From CAYXZO01 sp964469505 (GTDB lineage Bacteria; Fidelibacterota; UBA8477; JABMPR01): a stretch of 36,399 bases of DNA. A program made the position numbers and the translations under genes. Under the pieces are notes generated by a model. It was not told the DNA's origin. It saw nothing but the letters and a program-made list of their open reading frames with translations, and searched no databases. Every line of letters starts with the position of its first letter. The first letter of the stretch is position 1. Below are positions 7,078 through 16,358 of the stretch, in pieces. The stretch is from contig CAYXZO010000022.1 in assembly GCA_964469505.1 (NCBI GenBank), positions 1 to 36,399 of the forward strand. The letters are read 5' to 3'.

Positions 7078-8205
7078 TCAAACAGTTTGAGTTGCTTGGC
7101 GTATGCGTTTGGTCAGCTCAGCCGGAGTGACGGCTTGCATATTGTGTTCCAACTCCTGTCCGTCACAAAGATATAACCAGGGGAGTCTCAATTCTGCAAC
7201 TAACTGGATAGCTTTCCCAGGACGAGTGGTTTCATCCAGCTTAGTGACTATCACTCCCTCCAGATCAAATACTTTATAAATACCCGCTACTATGCTGAGA
7301 TCCTGAAGGTCGGCAGTTGCCGGCAATACCAGAAATTTGTGCAGAGTGGATTCTTGACGAGTTAGATTAATTAAGCTCTGCAGATGGTTTCTATCGTAGG
7401 GGCTGGCTCCTGTAGTGTCCAGAATAATTAAAGAATATCGTTTTACTTTCTTCTTCAGAGTACTCCATTCATCTAGTTTTCGATAAGTCAAAACTTTTAT
7501 CTCTGAAGACTTAAGATGCCCTAATGATGGACCAGTATGGGAGGTGATTACGGCTGTGGAATATCTCCTGCGGGAGAAACGAAGAGCTAATTTCGCTGCA
7601 GTGGTTGTTTTCCCACCGCCGGTGGGCCCCATCAGCGCTACCGCAACTGGTTTGTCAGCACTACCAGATATCCAGGCGTCTGGAGTTCTCCACTCTAATT
7701 TACGCTTCAACAGTCTTTCCACCATGTTCCACCAAGTATTGGTCTGTATTCCCACCCCACGATCAAGCAAGGGGCGCATGGCATTGACTATGTCCAGAAT
7801 CAACTCATCACTGAGCCCTACTGCCGAGAGCTGTTTGTAGTAGCGGTCAACCCGTTCAGCTCCTAAACTTCGCCCCACTTCGACCCTACGGGTCAGGTTT
7901 ACCAAAGCTTTTTTCAGCAATTGCAGTTCTCGATTGAGTTCGAACTCACTTACGATTGCTTCAGCCGGTAGATTGGGTAACGGTTCTTTCAACTTTAATA
8001 CCCCATCACTCCGGGGGTGGGGACGCACTACTGTCGGAGAGATTTCCGGTGTGACGGTTATTTGCATCACTCGACGTTCTTTTCCATTAGGGCCCGGAAC
8101 CACCACCTGTTTGGAGTCCACCAGCATAATATCCTCGCCCATGCTCTCCTTGGCTCGCTGCATGGCCTCATGAATGGTCGTTCCTACAAATTGTTTAACT
8201 ACCAT
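7078..8205 (-). CDS. flhF: SRP-like GTPase FlhF
   Basis: FlhF sets flagellar position. The 375-aa product has the N-terminal B domain (MVVKQFVGTTIHEAMQRAKESMG), a linker, the helical N domain (about 90-175) and the SRP-type G domain: P-loop ALMGPTGGGKTTTAAKLA (about 190-207), DTTG at 263-266 in place of the usual DTAG, and the guanine-specificity motif TKLDET near 320. Its ATG overlaps the end of flhA by 11 nt. Confidence 0.95.
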   Translation of the reverse strand: MVVKQFVGTTIHEAMQRAKESMGEDIMLVDSKQVVVPGPNGKERRVMQITVTPEISPTVVRPHPRSDGVLKLKEPLPNLPAEAIVSEFELNRELQLLKKALVNLTRRVEVGRSLGAERVDRYYKQLSAVGLSDELILDIVNAMRPLLDRGVGIQTNTWWNMVERLLKRKLEWRTPDAWISGSADKPVAVALMGPTGGGKTTTAAKLALRFSRRRYSTAVITSHTGPSLGHLKSSEIKVLTYRKLDEWSTLKKKVKRYSLIILDTTGASPYDRNHLQSLINLTRQESTLHKFLVLPATADLQDLSIVAGIYKVFDLEGVIVTKLDETTRPGKAIQLVAELRLPWLYLCDGQELEHNMQAVTPAELTKRIRQATQTV

Positions 8206-10279
8206 TTTCCACCCCCACTGTTCCTATGGATTCTAACTGGGTTTCCGGTGTCAGCTCCGAATAGGCCAATACGGTTATTTCAGGTAAAACAGGTTCAATG
8301 AAATTCCGCACTTGACGCCGGATCTGGGGAGAAACCAACAGGATTGGCCGCTTACCCTCTCCCAGCATGGCATCCATCTTTTGTTTAAGATTTTGGAAAA
8401 GCCCGTTCACCTGTTCCGGGGTCAGGCCAAGATTTTGACTTTGACCGTTACCGGCCTTAATAGCTTGCTGAATCTGGTCTTCGACCCGCGGATCCAGGGT
8501 GGCTACGGTGAGCTTGTCCTGATTTTGTTTGAAGGTATCGGTAATTATTTCTGCCAAGGATGCCCGCACATACTCCGTTAGTACGTCTGGATCCTTGGAA
8601 TATGGTGCATAATCAGCGATTGTCTCCAGAATCAAAACCAGGTTACGAACCGGAATCTTTTCTTTGAGCAAATTCTTCAATACCTGGGTAATAACTCCCA
8701 GCGGTACCTGGTCTGGAACCAATCCTTCCACTACCGCGGGATATTTTTCCTTCAAGTGATCCAGCATGCGCTGAGTTTCCTGGCGGTCCAGCAGCTTATA
8801 GGCATTATTGCGCAACACTTCCATTAAGTGGGTGGCAATAACTGCCGGAGCTTCAATAACCGTATAGCCAGCGGCTTCCGCTCGCTCCTTATCCCGAGCT
8901 GGGATCCAGAGGGCCGGCATATTGAAAGTGGGATCCCTGGTTTCGATGCCTTCCAATGGAATGCGATCATCAGGATTCAATACCAGGTAATAACCCAGCA
9001 TAACGCTACCGCGAGCGGCTTCGATACCGTGAATCTTGAACACATACTCATTGGGCTGGAGCTGGATGTTATCCCGGATCCTGATTGGCGGCACCACTAT
9101 TCCCAGCTCAATAGCCAAGCTCTTGCGAATGGTGGTAATACGATTCAGCAGATTTCCTCCCTGGTTGGCATCCACCAGTGGTATCAGACTGTACCCGATC
9201 TCAATTTCAAACGGATCCGGATGTAGATAGTCTTCAATCTTCTCTTGTGGCTCTTCTACGGGGGCTTCCTCAGCAGCTTCAATTTTAGCCAGCTCCATTT
9301 CCTGCCCTTTTTTGACCAGATATCCCACCCCCGCCGTACTGGCTGCCATCAGCATAAAGGGCAAGAAAGGCATCCCCGGGATAATTCCCATAAATGCCAG
9401 GACTCCGGCCGCCACCAAAACGGCTTTTGGTTGGCGAGTAACCTGGGAAGCGATATCCGCTCCCATGTTGGATTCAGCTGTAGCCCGAGTGATTATGATT
9501 CCCGCGGCTGTGGAGATGATAAGCGCTGGAATTTGAGCAACCAGACCGTCACCGATGGTCAAGATGGTGTAGGTAGAAGCTGCCTCGCCAGCTGACATTC
9601 CTTTTTGTAGAACCCCGATGGCAAAACCACCGAGGATATTGATTATGGTGATTAATAAGCCTGCAATGGCATCGCCTCGAACAAATTTGGCTGCTCCGTC
9701 CATCGCTCCGTAAAAATCGGCTTCCCGGGCAATGTGCTCCCGACGGCGCCGAGCTTCTTTTTCATCAATCAGACCAGCATTCAAATCGGCATCGATGGAC
9801 ATTTGCTTTCCCGGCATAGCATCCAGGGTGAAACGGGCGGTAACCTCAGCGATGCGCGTGGCGCCTTTGGTAATCACCACGAAGTTGATTATTACCAGAA
9901 TCAGAAAAATCACAAAACCGACGATGTAATTCCCTTTTACCACAAAGGAACCAAAAGTCTGGATCACTTCGCCGGCATATGCCTGCCCTAGAATTAGTCG
10001 CGTAGTGGCCACGTTTAACGAAAGTCGGAATAAGGTGATTATCAGCAGTAGACTGGGGAAAACGGAAAATTCAAGGGGGCGCAAAAGGTAAATGGATACG
10101 AATAAGATAACCAGAGCCCCGGTGATATTCATGACCAGTAAGACGTCCATAAGAAAGGTCGGTAAGGGAATCACCATGATTCCTAAAATCAAAACCACGC
10201 CTACTGCCAACGGAATATTGCTCCCGGCACCGGGGCCAAAGAACTGACTCGATAAGCTGGAACTATTTCTATCAGGCAT
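8195..10279 (-). CDS. flhA: Flagellar export gate protein FlhA
   Basis: FlhA is the nonameric export-gate component that uses the ion gradient and docks chaperone-substrate complexes. The 694-aa product has about eight transmembrane helices in residues 20-330, the FHIPEP-type cytoplasmic loop (DAMPGKQMSIDADLNAGLIDEKEARRRR within it) and a C-terminal soluble domain with EDYLHPDPFEIEIGYSLIPL and the FlhAC core. Length and motifs are typical. It overlaps flhB (8 nt) and flhF (11 nt), so these three genes are coupled. Confidence 0.97.
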   Translation of the reverse strand: MPDRNSSSLSSQFFGPGAGSNIPLAVGVVLILGIMVIPLPTFLMDVLLVMNITGALVILFVSIYLLRPLEFSVFPSLLLIITLFRLSLNVATTRLILGQAYAGEVIQTFGSFVVKGNYIVGFVIFLILVIINFVVITKGATRIAEVTARFTLDAMPGKQMSIDADLNAGLIDEKEARRRREHIAREADFYGAMDGAAKFVRGDAIAGLLITIINILGGFAIGVLQKGMSAGEAASTYTILTIGDGLVAQIPALIISTAAGIIITRATAESNMGADIASQVTRQPKAVLVAAGVLAFMGIIPGMPFLPFMLMAASTAGVGYLVKKGQEMELAKIEAAEEAPVEEPQEKIEDYLHPDPFEIEIGYSLIPLVDANQGGNLLNRITTIRKSLAIELGIVVPPIRIRDNIQLQPNEYVFKIHGIEAARGSVMLGYYLVLNPDDRIPLEGIETRDPTFNMPALWIPARDKERAEAAGYTVIEAPAVIATHLMEVLRNNAYKLLDRQETQRMLDHLKEKYPAVVEGLVPDQVPLGVITQVLKNLLKEKIPVRNLVLILETIADYAPYSKDPDVLTEYVRASLAEIITDTFKQNQDKLTVATLDPRVEDQIQQAIKAGNGQSQNLGLTPEQVNGLFQNLKQKMDAMLGEGKRPILLVSPQIRRQVRNFIEPVLPEITVLAYSELTPETQLESIGTVGVENGS

Positions 10280-11366
10280 TGGCTGTCAACACCTTTTTGA
10301 ATGAATTGGGGTATCGTTTATAAACTTCGGCCAGTAATTCAGCTACCGCCTGGTACAGTTCTATCGGAATTTCGAACCCTATTTCTGTACTTTGGTAAAG
10401 ACTCCAGGCCAGAGGTTTATTCTCAATTATCGGGATTCCATGCTCCCGGGCGATTTCTTTGATTTTTTCCGCCAGTTTCAGTCGTCCTTTTGCTACAACT
10501 TTAGGCGCATCCACTTTGCTGCTGGGCCGATACTGTAAAGCCACCGCCACATGGGTGGGGTTGGTAACTACCACCGTAGCGTCTTTAACCGCCGCCAGCA
10601 TCCGATTCCGGGTCAGTTGCATCTGCATCGAACGGATCTTGGATTTCACCTGGGGATTACCTTCGTGCTGCATCATCTCATCTTTGACCTCTTCCTTGGT
10701 CATCATGAGATTCTTTTCGTACCGATAACGCTGATAGGCAAAATCAGCCACGGCTAACACGATAAGCAGCAGTCCCGCTTTGATGGACAGCTCCCACAAG
10801 AAACTGCCAAGGAATCCTAGAATTTGAGGTAAACTCATATAGCTGATATGCATGAAATCGGAAATGTGGCGGCGAATCACCAGATAGCTCACCCATAACA
10901 ATAGGGCGCCTTTGAAAAGGCTCTTGGCTAACTCAACCAAAGAATTGGGCGAAAACAGGCGCTGAAATCCTTGGATGAAATTAAGGCGCTCGAATTTAGG
11001 GCTTAAAATCCCTGGAGAGAAAATCCATCCCACCTGGGCCAGGCTTACTCCAACCCCGGCTACTACCACCGCTCCTAAAAAGATCAGGATAAAGGGCAAA
11101 ATAAAACTCACCAGGCTGTTGAAATAGTATGGAATAGTTGAAGGGGTCAGCTTAAACGTATCTGCATAATAGTAGGTTCGGTAAAACAGATATCCCATGC
11201 GTTGGATAAATCCTGGCAGAGCGAAACGCAGCACCACAATGGCCATGAAGAATATGGCCACCGAGTTAAGGTCGACGCTCCGGGCCACGTTCCCTTCGTT
11301 GCGGGCCTTTTGCCGTCGTCCTTCAGTCGGTTTTTCGGTCTTATCCTGTGCTGGTTTCTCCGCCAT
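10272..11366 (-). CDS. flhB: Flagellar export substrate-specificity switch FlhB
   Basis: FlhB is the export-gate protein that switches from rod/hook to filament export after self-cleavage. The 364-aa product starts with the basic segment DKTEKPTEGRRQKARNEG, has four transmembrane helices (about 32-55, 80-110, 145-163, 183-208) and a cytoplasmic domain with the autocleavage motif NPTH at 269-272. The C-terminal part after the site is full length. It begins 1 nt after fliR. Confidence 0.97.
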   Translation of the reverse strand: MAEKPAQDKTEKPTEGRRQKARNEGNVARSVDLNSVAIFFMAIVVLRFALPGFIQRMGYLFYRTYYYADTFKLTPSTIPYYFNSLVSFILPFILIFLGAVVVAGVGVSLAQVGWIFSPGILSPKFERLNFIQGFQRLFSPNSLVELAKSLFKGALLLWVSYLVIRRHISDFMHISYMSLPQILGFLGSFLWELSIKAGLLLIVLAVADFAYQRYRYEKNLMMTKEEVKDEMMQHEGNPQVKSKIRSMQMQLTRNRMLAAVKDATVVVTNPTHVAVALQYRPSSKVDAPKVVAKGRLKLAEKIKEIAREHGIPIIENKPLAWSLYQSTEIGFEIPIELYQAVAELLAEVYKRYPNSFKKVLTANA

Positions 11367-11367
11367 T

Positions 11368-12153
11368 TCAGGTACCCATACTATGCAAGAAGACCGTCAG
11401 GATGCCGTTTACTCTATCAAGCAATTGGCCAAAGAGATTCTGAAATAAATTCAACGTAAAGGCCATGATAAACAGGCTCAAGCCAATTTTCAGGGGCAAC
11501 AGGACGAAAAAGATGTTGAACTGAGGCATTACGCGGACTGCCAGAGCGGAAGCCGTATCAACTGCCAGGAGAATGATCATCCCCGGCAAAGCAAATTGCA
11601 AAGCGGTACGGAAAATCCAGGTACCCGCTTCAGCAAAGACTCGGCCCACTGGTGGAGCCAGTATGTGGCCTCCCGCCAATGGTATCAAACGGAAGTTATT
11701 TACTATGGTCGCAATCAATATGTGGTGAAAATTCTCAGCAAACAGGAACAGCAAGATTACGTAGAACCAAAATTGTCCGATTATAGGTAATTGGTTTTCG
11801 CTGGTGGGATCAAAAACGTTGGCAATGGCCAGACCAGCTTGATATCCCACTAAAGTCCCGGCCATACTAAAGGCATCGAAAATAAAGCGAGTACCAAAGC
11901 CTATGATGAGCCCGATTGTTATTTCTCTCACTAGCGCGAAGATGTAAGCATAAACAGAATTGAAGTTCAATTCCGGAGGGGTCAGTACCGTCAGGGTTAT
12001 CAGGGTCAGCAAGAGCGAGATCATAATCCGTAAGCGAGTGTTAACTATGGTATAGCCGATTATAGGCAAGGTTGCTGCCATGGCCGATACCCGGGCAAAA
12101 ATCAACGAGAAGGGAACCGCCCAATATTCGATCTGTTGTACAACCAGACTCAT
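11368..12153 (-). CDS. fliR: Flagellar export apparatus protein FliR
   Basis: FliR is part of the FliPQR export core complex. The 261-aa product has about six hydrophobic helices; family features include FARVSAMAATLPIIGY near residue 20, the GFGTRFIFDAFSMAGTLVGYQAGL region and ADNA-like loop FDPTSENQLPIIGQF. It lies 3 nt after fliQ and 1 nt before flhB. Confidence 0.96.
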   Translation of the reverse strand: MSLVVQQIEYWAVPFSLIFARVSAMAATLPIIGYTIVNTRLRIMISLLLTLITLTVLTPPELNFNSVYAYIFALVREITIGLIIGFGTRFIFDAFSMAGTLVGYQAGLAIANVFDPTSENQLPIIGQFWFYVILLFLFAENFHHILIATIVNNFRLIPLAGGHILAPPVGRVFAEAGTWIFRTALQFALPGMIILLAVDTASALAVRVMPQFNIFFVLLPLKIGLSLFIMAFTLNLFQNLFGQLLDRVNGILTVFLHSMGT

Positions 12154-12156
12154 CGG

Positions 12157-12426
12157 CTAATGCACCATGTTTGGTATTTGATTAAATACTTCCTGCGTGA
12201 ACTGCATTAGAATCTGCAGAAACCAGGGGGTGAGCACCAACAGCACCAGGCCCACCACGGCAATTTTAGGCACGAAGGTCAGGGTCATTTCCTGTATTTG
12301 AGTAACGGTTTGGAACAGGCTGATTAGAACTCCAACAATTAACCCACTCCCCAAGAGCGGAACCAAGATATAGGCTGCGGTGACCAGCGCCTGTTTACTG
12401 ATATCCAGTACGAAAGTGATATTCAT
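12157..12426 (-). CDS. fliQ: Flagellar export apparatus protein FliQ
   Basis: An 89-aa protein with two transmembrane helices, the normal size for FliQ. Recognisable segments are SGLIVGVLISLFQTVTQIQE and LTFVPKIAVVGLVLLVLTPW. FliQ joins FliP and FliR in the helical export gate. The start codon overlaps the fliP stop by 4 nt. Confidence 0.97.
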   Translation of the reverse strand: MNITFVLDISKQALVTAAYILVPLLGSGLIVGVLISLFQTVTQIQEMTLTFVPKIAVVGLVLLVLTPWFLQILMQFTQEVFNQIPNMVH

Positions 12427-13247
12427 CCGCCAAAACTCCTTACCAGGGATTCAATTATTAGATGCCATCCATCCACCAGAACGAAAAGCAGGATCTTGAA
12501 TGGCATAGAAATCATCACTGGAGGCAACATCAGCATTCCCATGGAAAGCAAGACTCCCGACACGATGATGTCGATAACTAACATCGGCAGGTATAACAGG
12601 AAACCGATCTGGAAAGCTGTACGCAGTTCACTGGTTAGAAAAGCGGGGATCACAGTGGCCATGCTCAGATCCGCCGGGCTTTTAGGCCTGGGAGCGTGGC
12701 GTAAATCAATGAACATCTCTAAATCTTCTGACCGTACCTGCCTGAGCATGAAAGCCTTGAACGGCCCTACAGCCCGTTTCACGGCTTCCTGTTCGGTGAT
12801 CTGTTTATTCAGATAAGGCTGCAAAGCCTCTTCGTTCACTTTTATAAAAACCGGTTTCATAATGAATACCGTGATAAACAAGGCCAGTCCCACCAGGACT
12901 TGATTGGAAGGAACCGTCTGTGAAGCCAAAGCCGAACGCAAGAAGTGAAATACGATTATCAGGCGCGTAAAGGAGGTCATCATTATCAGGATGGACGGTG
13001 CTAGGGAAAGGATAGTTATTAAAGCCAGGATTTGGAGCGCAGGGATTAGTGACTGAGGATCGTCGCTGGCTCCAAAACTTATTCTTACCTGGGGCAACAC
13101 ACCTTGAGCCCAGGAAATAGCCGGCAACAGAAGAAACAAGATCAGCGCTGGGAACCATCTGTATCTGAAAACAGAATGGAAAAGCTCGCGCACGCGCCTG
13201 TTTATTGCAGCCATATGTGGACCATCTTGAACTGATTGGTATATCAC
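12423..13247 (-). CDS. fliP: Flagellar export apparatus protein FliP
   Basis: FliP forms the pentameric heart of the export gate. The sequence shows an N-terminal signal segment (about 30-48 of the predicted product, ending AISWAQ), then the FliP domain: SLAPSILIMMTSFTRLIIVF, LRSALASQTVPSNQVLVGLALF, and the C-terminal GMLMLPPVMISMPFKILLFV. I place the start at GTG 13247, 1 nt after the fliO stop, with GAGG 6 nt upstream; a TTG at 13259 is also in frame but has a ribosome site too close to it. The product is about 274 aa. Confidence 0.95.
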   Translation of the reverse strand: MIYQSVQDGPHMAAINRRVRELFHSVFRYRWFPALILFLLLPAISWAQGVLPQVRISFGASDDPQSLIPALQILALITILSLAPSILIMMTSFTRLIIVFHFLRSALASQTVPSNQVLVGLALFITVFIMKPVFIKVNEEALQPYLNKQITEQEAVKRAVGPFKAFMLRQVRSEDLEMFIDLRHAPRPKSPADLSMATVIPAFLTSELRTAFQIGFLLYLPMLVIDIIVSGVLLSMGMLMLPPVMISMPFKILLFVLVDGWHLIIESLVRSFGG

Positions 13248-13248
13248 T

Positions 13249-13758
13249 TTAATCCTCAAATTCCTTCAAATGGTCCCGAAAGTCTTTATAATCGTCGTTT
13301 CCTCCTCCTTCCTCGGTCGTGAAATCTTTTATCAGTTGAATACTGTGATCGGTTAATCCCAGGAGTAGACGATGTCCTTCGACTTCGATTAAGACCAGAC
13401 TGTGTTTAGCATCCAGATATCGTCGTCCCAGTACTTTAGCATGTAATCCGGGGCCTTTGCCCTCTTGCAAACGGCGCCCATAGACCCGGTAAAAAAGCAG
13501 GAAGATGATGACAATCAGGAGAGTAACGGAAATGACCTTGGTCCAGATGCGGGTACTGGAGGCTGGTTGTTCTTTTACCGGAAATAGCGGCGCCTGGGAA
13601 GTATCGACTACGGCAGGAACCGAACTGGGCTGCTCTGGCTGTTGGCTGGCAGGGCGCCATAACATGATAAATCCCAGGATCATGATGATGAAAAAGAGTA
13701 AAGCGGCCCCGTAAGAACCTCTGCGGGGAGCTTGTGTGCCTAGATAATAACGTTTCAT
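13249..13758 (-). CDS. fliO: Flagellar biosynthesis protein FliO
   Basis: FliO is a membrane scaffold for FliP assembly. The 169-aa product has two hydrophobic segments (about 17-35 and 70-90) and, after the second, the FliO signature of a small beta domain: VLGRRYLDAKHSLVLIEVEG and HRLLLGLTDHSIQLIKDF. Its start overlaps the fliN stop by 4 nt and its stop lies 1 nt before the GTG of fliP. The first hydrophobic segment is more than the family minimum and may be a second anchor. Confidence 0.88.
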   Translation of the reverse strand: MKRYYLGTQAPRRGSYGAALLFFIIMILGFIMLWRPASQQPEQPSSVPAVVDTSQAPLFPVKEQPASSTRIWTKVISVTLLIVIIFLLFYRVYGRRLQEGKGPGLHAKVLGRRYLDAKHSLVLIEVEGHRLLLGLTDHSIQLIKDFTTEEGGGNDDYKDFRDHLKEFED

Positions 13759-14765
13759 GCCAGGTTCTTAATGCGCTCTTCAGGTGATACCAGGTTGATT
13801 AAGCGAATACCAAATTGGTCATCCACCACTACTACTTCACCTTCAGCGAATTTGTGGCCATTCACAAAGATTTCGAGGGGTTCCCCGGCTGCTTTATCAA
13901 GTTCAATAATGGAGCGTTTGCCCAGCTTTAGGATCTCTTTTATGGTCATGGTTTTTCGCCCTAGTTCCGCCACAACTTCCAGCTCAACATCCATTAAAAT
14001 ATCCAGATTGCGACTCTGCTCTTGAGGTTGGCCTTCTCCGGGGAGTGTGTCAAACTCCACAGGGTGAACGCCAACTTGTTCCATTTCTTCTTCATCTGGA
14101 GTGTCCAGCGAAGGTTCTTCTGCCGTGGGCTCGGCTTCTTCCTCAATCTCAGCCACAGGAGCTTCTTCTTCCTCGCTTAGTGGTTCCTCAGGAATAGCTT
14201 CAAGGCTCTCCGGTTCTTCTTCTGTTTCAGCGACTATTTCTTCCTCACTGACTGTCAGGAAATGCTTCACTGAAAACTGTTCTTCGCCTACACTGACTTG
14301 ATAATCAATCCCCAGCCCCTCACCTTCCAAATAGACATCCAGTTCTTCAGGTGTCGAGATCAGCTCCAGATTCCGGCTTTTAACAGCGAAGGGTAGCCCG
14401 GCACCTTCATAATCAGCTTTAAAATCTTCCAATACTTGATCGAGTACTTCCTGCAACCCGGCCAGATGTTCGGCCTGCAGCTCCTCTTTTTCTTCGCCGT
14501 TGACAAATCGACGATATAATTCTTGATAAAGATCTGGCCTACTGATGAACAGGTGGTTGAATGTGTTCTCAGTGGTTATTTCTAAACTCATGGCAACCAC
14601 TGGTAATTCGGCCGCCCCAATAAAGGTTTTGGCCTGCGATTCGTCGCTTAAGGTGTACTCCACCTTCAAACCGGTCATGAAGATCTTTTTGAACGATTCT
14701 TCCAGTAGCAGCTGAAGTCGTTCGTAATCCTCAGTAAATAAGTTGCGTAACTCTTCCTGTGTCAT
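13755..14765 (-). CDS. fliN: Flagellar switch protein FliN, long FliY-like form
   Basis: FliN belongs to the C ring and controls rotation and export. At 336 aa it is far longer than classical FliN (about 100-140 aa). Residues 255-336 are a complete SpoA domain (VELEVVAELGRKTMTIKEIL, EPLEIFVNGHKFAEGEVVVV, FGIRLINLVSPEERI). Residues 1-165 look like a diverged CheC/FliM-type middle domain, as in FliY, but I do not see the CheC phosphatase E..N pairs. A very acidic Glu/Pro linker (about 170-245) joins the two. It starts 3 nt after fliM. Confidence 0.9.
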   Translation of the reverse strand: MTQEELRNLFTEDYERLQLLLEESFKKIFMTGLKVEYTLSDESQAKTFIGAAELPVVAMSLEITTENTFNHLFISRPDLYQELYRRFVNGEEKEELQAEHLAGLQEVLDQVLEDFKADYEGAGLPFAVKSRNLELISTPEELDVYLEGEGLGIDYQVSVGEEQFSVKHFLTVSEEEIVAETEEEPESLEAIPEEPLSEEEEAPVAEIEEEAEPTAEEPSLDTPDEEEMEQVGVHPVEFDTLPGEGQPQEQSRNLDILMDVELEVVAELGRKTMTIKEILKLGKRSIIELDKAAGEPLEIFVNGHKFAEGEVVVVDDQFGIRLINLVSPEERIKNLA

Positions 14766-14768
14766 GAT

Positions 14769-15743
14769 TTACTCTCCGAAATAAAGGGTATGGATTTTTA
14801 TGGCGTTTTTCCTTTTACGACGCCCAGCTTGGGCGTAATACAGCAGCTTATTGTTTATAAAAACAGGAATAAGTTGTCCCACTTCCGTGTTCAAGCGAAT
14901 TACATCTCCTTCTTTTAGTGCCAGGAAATCTCTGATACTGATATTTGCTTTACCGAGGACTGCTCTAAGAGATACCGTTGTTTCTTTCAGATTCAGGCGT
15001 ATAAGGTTTACATCTTCCTCTTCGATTTCCCGGGCTCCAAGCAGAAGGCGTTCCTGGACTTCAGCGGACGGCATCACATGTAACAACCAGGTGTACGGGT
15101 AGCAAATATTCACCACGGTGCTTTTGCCATACACCGTAGCTTCCATAGATACTACCAACACCGGTTCTGTAGCCGGAACTATCTGGACGAACTCCGGATT
15201 ATGTTCGAAACGTTCCATCTTGCAAGAAAACGAAGCAACCGGTCGCCAGTGTTTTGCTAAATCCGCTATGATCCGATCCACTACGCGATTCATTATGCGT
15301 TGCTCAATTACTGAAATGGGGCGGTTCGGTTTCTGTATTTCACCTTCTCCGCCGAACAGACGTTCCACAACGAAAATCACCAACTCAGGGCTGATCTCCA
15401 GGATGAATTCAGACTTGGGATTGTCAAAGCTGCACACATAAATCGCAGAAGGAGTATCAATGGACATCACAAATTCGGAATACATCAGCTGATCTACTGC
15501 CAGTAAACGCATCTCAACGATTGCCCTCAACTGGGCGGAGAGGAATACGGCTAAATCGGCTCCCAGACCCTCATGAATATTCTCCAGCAACCGATGCTGT
15601 TCTTTTGAGAAAAGGCTAGGACGACGGAAATCGTATACCGTAACCTTCTTTGAGCCCAAAGGCGCTTTTTCCGGCGCGGTCGTTCCTGCCGCTACGTTTT
15701 CTAATAGTGTGTTTATTTCATCCTGTGATAAAAGCTTTGACAT
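14769..15743 (-). CDS. fliM: Flagellar motor switch protein FliM
   Basis: FliM is the C-ring protein that binds CheY-P. The 324-aa product begins with the CheY-binding peptide LSQDEINTLL (residues 5-14), then the middle domain (YDFRRPSLFSKEQHRLLENIHEGL through the FERLFGG-like region VIFVVERLFGGEGE) and a C-terminal SpoA domain (SLRAVLGKANISIRDFLALKEG, VIRLNTEVGQLIPVFINNKL). A good ribosome site (AAGGAG) precedes the ATG. It follows fliL by 15 nt. Confidence 0.97.
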   Translation of the reverse strand: MSKLLSQDEINTLLENVAAGTTAPEKAPLGSKKVTVYDFRRPSLFSKEQHRLLENIHEGLGADLAVFLSAQLRAIVEMRLLAVDQLMYSEFVMSIDTPSAIYVCSFDNPKSEFILEISPELVIFVVERLFGGEGEIQKPNRPISVIEQRIMNRVVDRIIADLAKHWRPVASFSCKMERFEHNPEFVQIVPATEPVLVVSMEATVYGKSTVVNICYPYTWLLHVMPSAEVQERLLLGAREIEEEDVNLIRLNLKETTVSLRAVLGKANISIRDFLALKEGDVIRLNTEVGQLIPVFINNKLLYYAQAGRRKRKNAIKIHTLYFGE

Positions 15744-15758
15744 CCCAACTCCTTGGAT

Positions 15759-16262
15759 CTATTGGACTAAAAGTTCTGTAAAATACAGGTTCTTAATGCC
15801 TTTCTTCGACAGATGTCTCTCGGCTATTCCAATCAGTTGTTTCCGAGCGTAGTCCTGAAACCCTGGAGCTAGAATCGTTTGGGCTGGCTGCTGGTGAAAG
15901 AAGGAAATAAATTCATCCCGGAGACGAACTTCGTTGTCCTTAAGCTCGTCAATAATTTTTCTACTAGTTACATCAAAGGCTATTTTCACCACCACGAATC
16001 GCCGTCCGCCGACATCGCTTGTATTGACCGTCAGTTCATCCATCTCATAAATAAGGCCTCTGGAGGAATCATTCATTTGGGAGATGGCTTTTTTGACCTG
16101 CCTTTGCTCTATCATCGGAAGCAAAACTTTGGTGGTAAATACGACGGCGCTCACACTCACGATAAAAACCGCAATTACCATAAAGAGGAATACGAGCCAC
16201 TTGGGTAGTTTTTTCCCAGTATTCTCTGTTTCCTGAGTTTCTACCTGTTCCTCTGGTTCCAT
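15759..16262 (-). CDS. fliL: Flagellar basal body-associated protein FliL
   Basis: FliL sits around the stator and aids torque at high load. The 167-aa product has a cytoplasmic acidic N-terminus, one transmembrane helix (about 20-48) and a periplasmic FliL domain whose features include VVKIAFDVTSRKIIDELKDNEVRLRDE and a terminal KNLYFTELLVQ. Ribosome site AAGGGG lies 6 nt before the ATG. It is the first gene after a 410-nt gap and heads the fliLMNOPQR-flhBAFG-fliA run, so a promoter is expected directly upstream. Confidence 0.95.
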   Translation of the reverse strand: MEPEEQVETQETENTGKKLPKWLVFLFMVIAVFIVSVSAVVFTTKVLLPMIEQRQVKKAISQMNDSSRGLIYEMDELTVNTSDVGGRRFVVVKIAFDVTSRKIIDELKDNEVRLRDEFISFFHQQPAQTILAPGFQDYARKQLIGIAERHLSKKGIKNLYFTELLVQ

Positions 16263-16342
16263 AGTAACCCCTTGAATTCCTTGGCGTTAATAATTATCCA
16301 ATCACCCACGCATCTTCTGCTCCTATTCTGATAGGCAATTTT

Positions 16343-16358
16343 TTCAAATGCTGTGCCA
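16343..16358 (-). promoter_or_regulatory. Sigma-54-type promoter of fliL
   Basis: Minus-strand TGGCAC-AGCAT-TTGAA: perfect TGGCAC -24 box and TTG at the right spacing, but A instead of C at -12 (GG-N10-GA). The flgB promoter has the same TTGAA variant. The start of transcription would be near 16332, about 70 nt before the fliL ATG. Confidence 0.6.
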
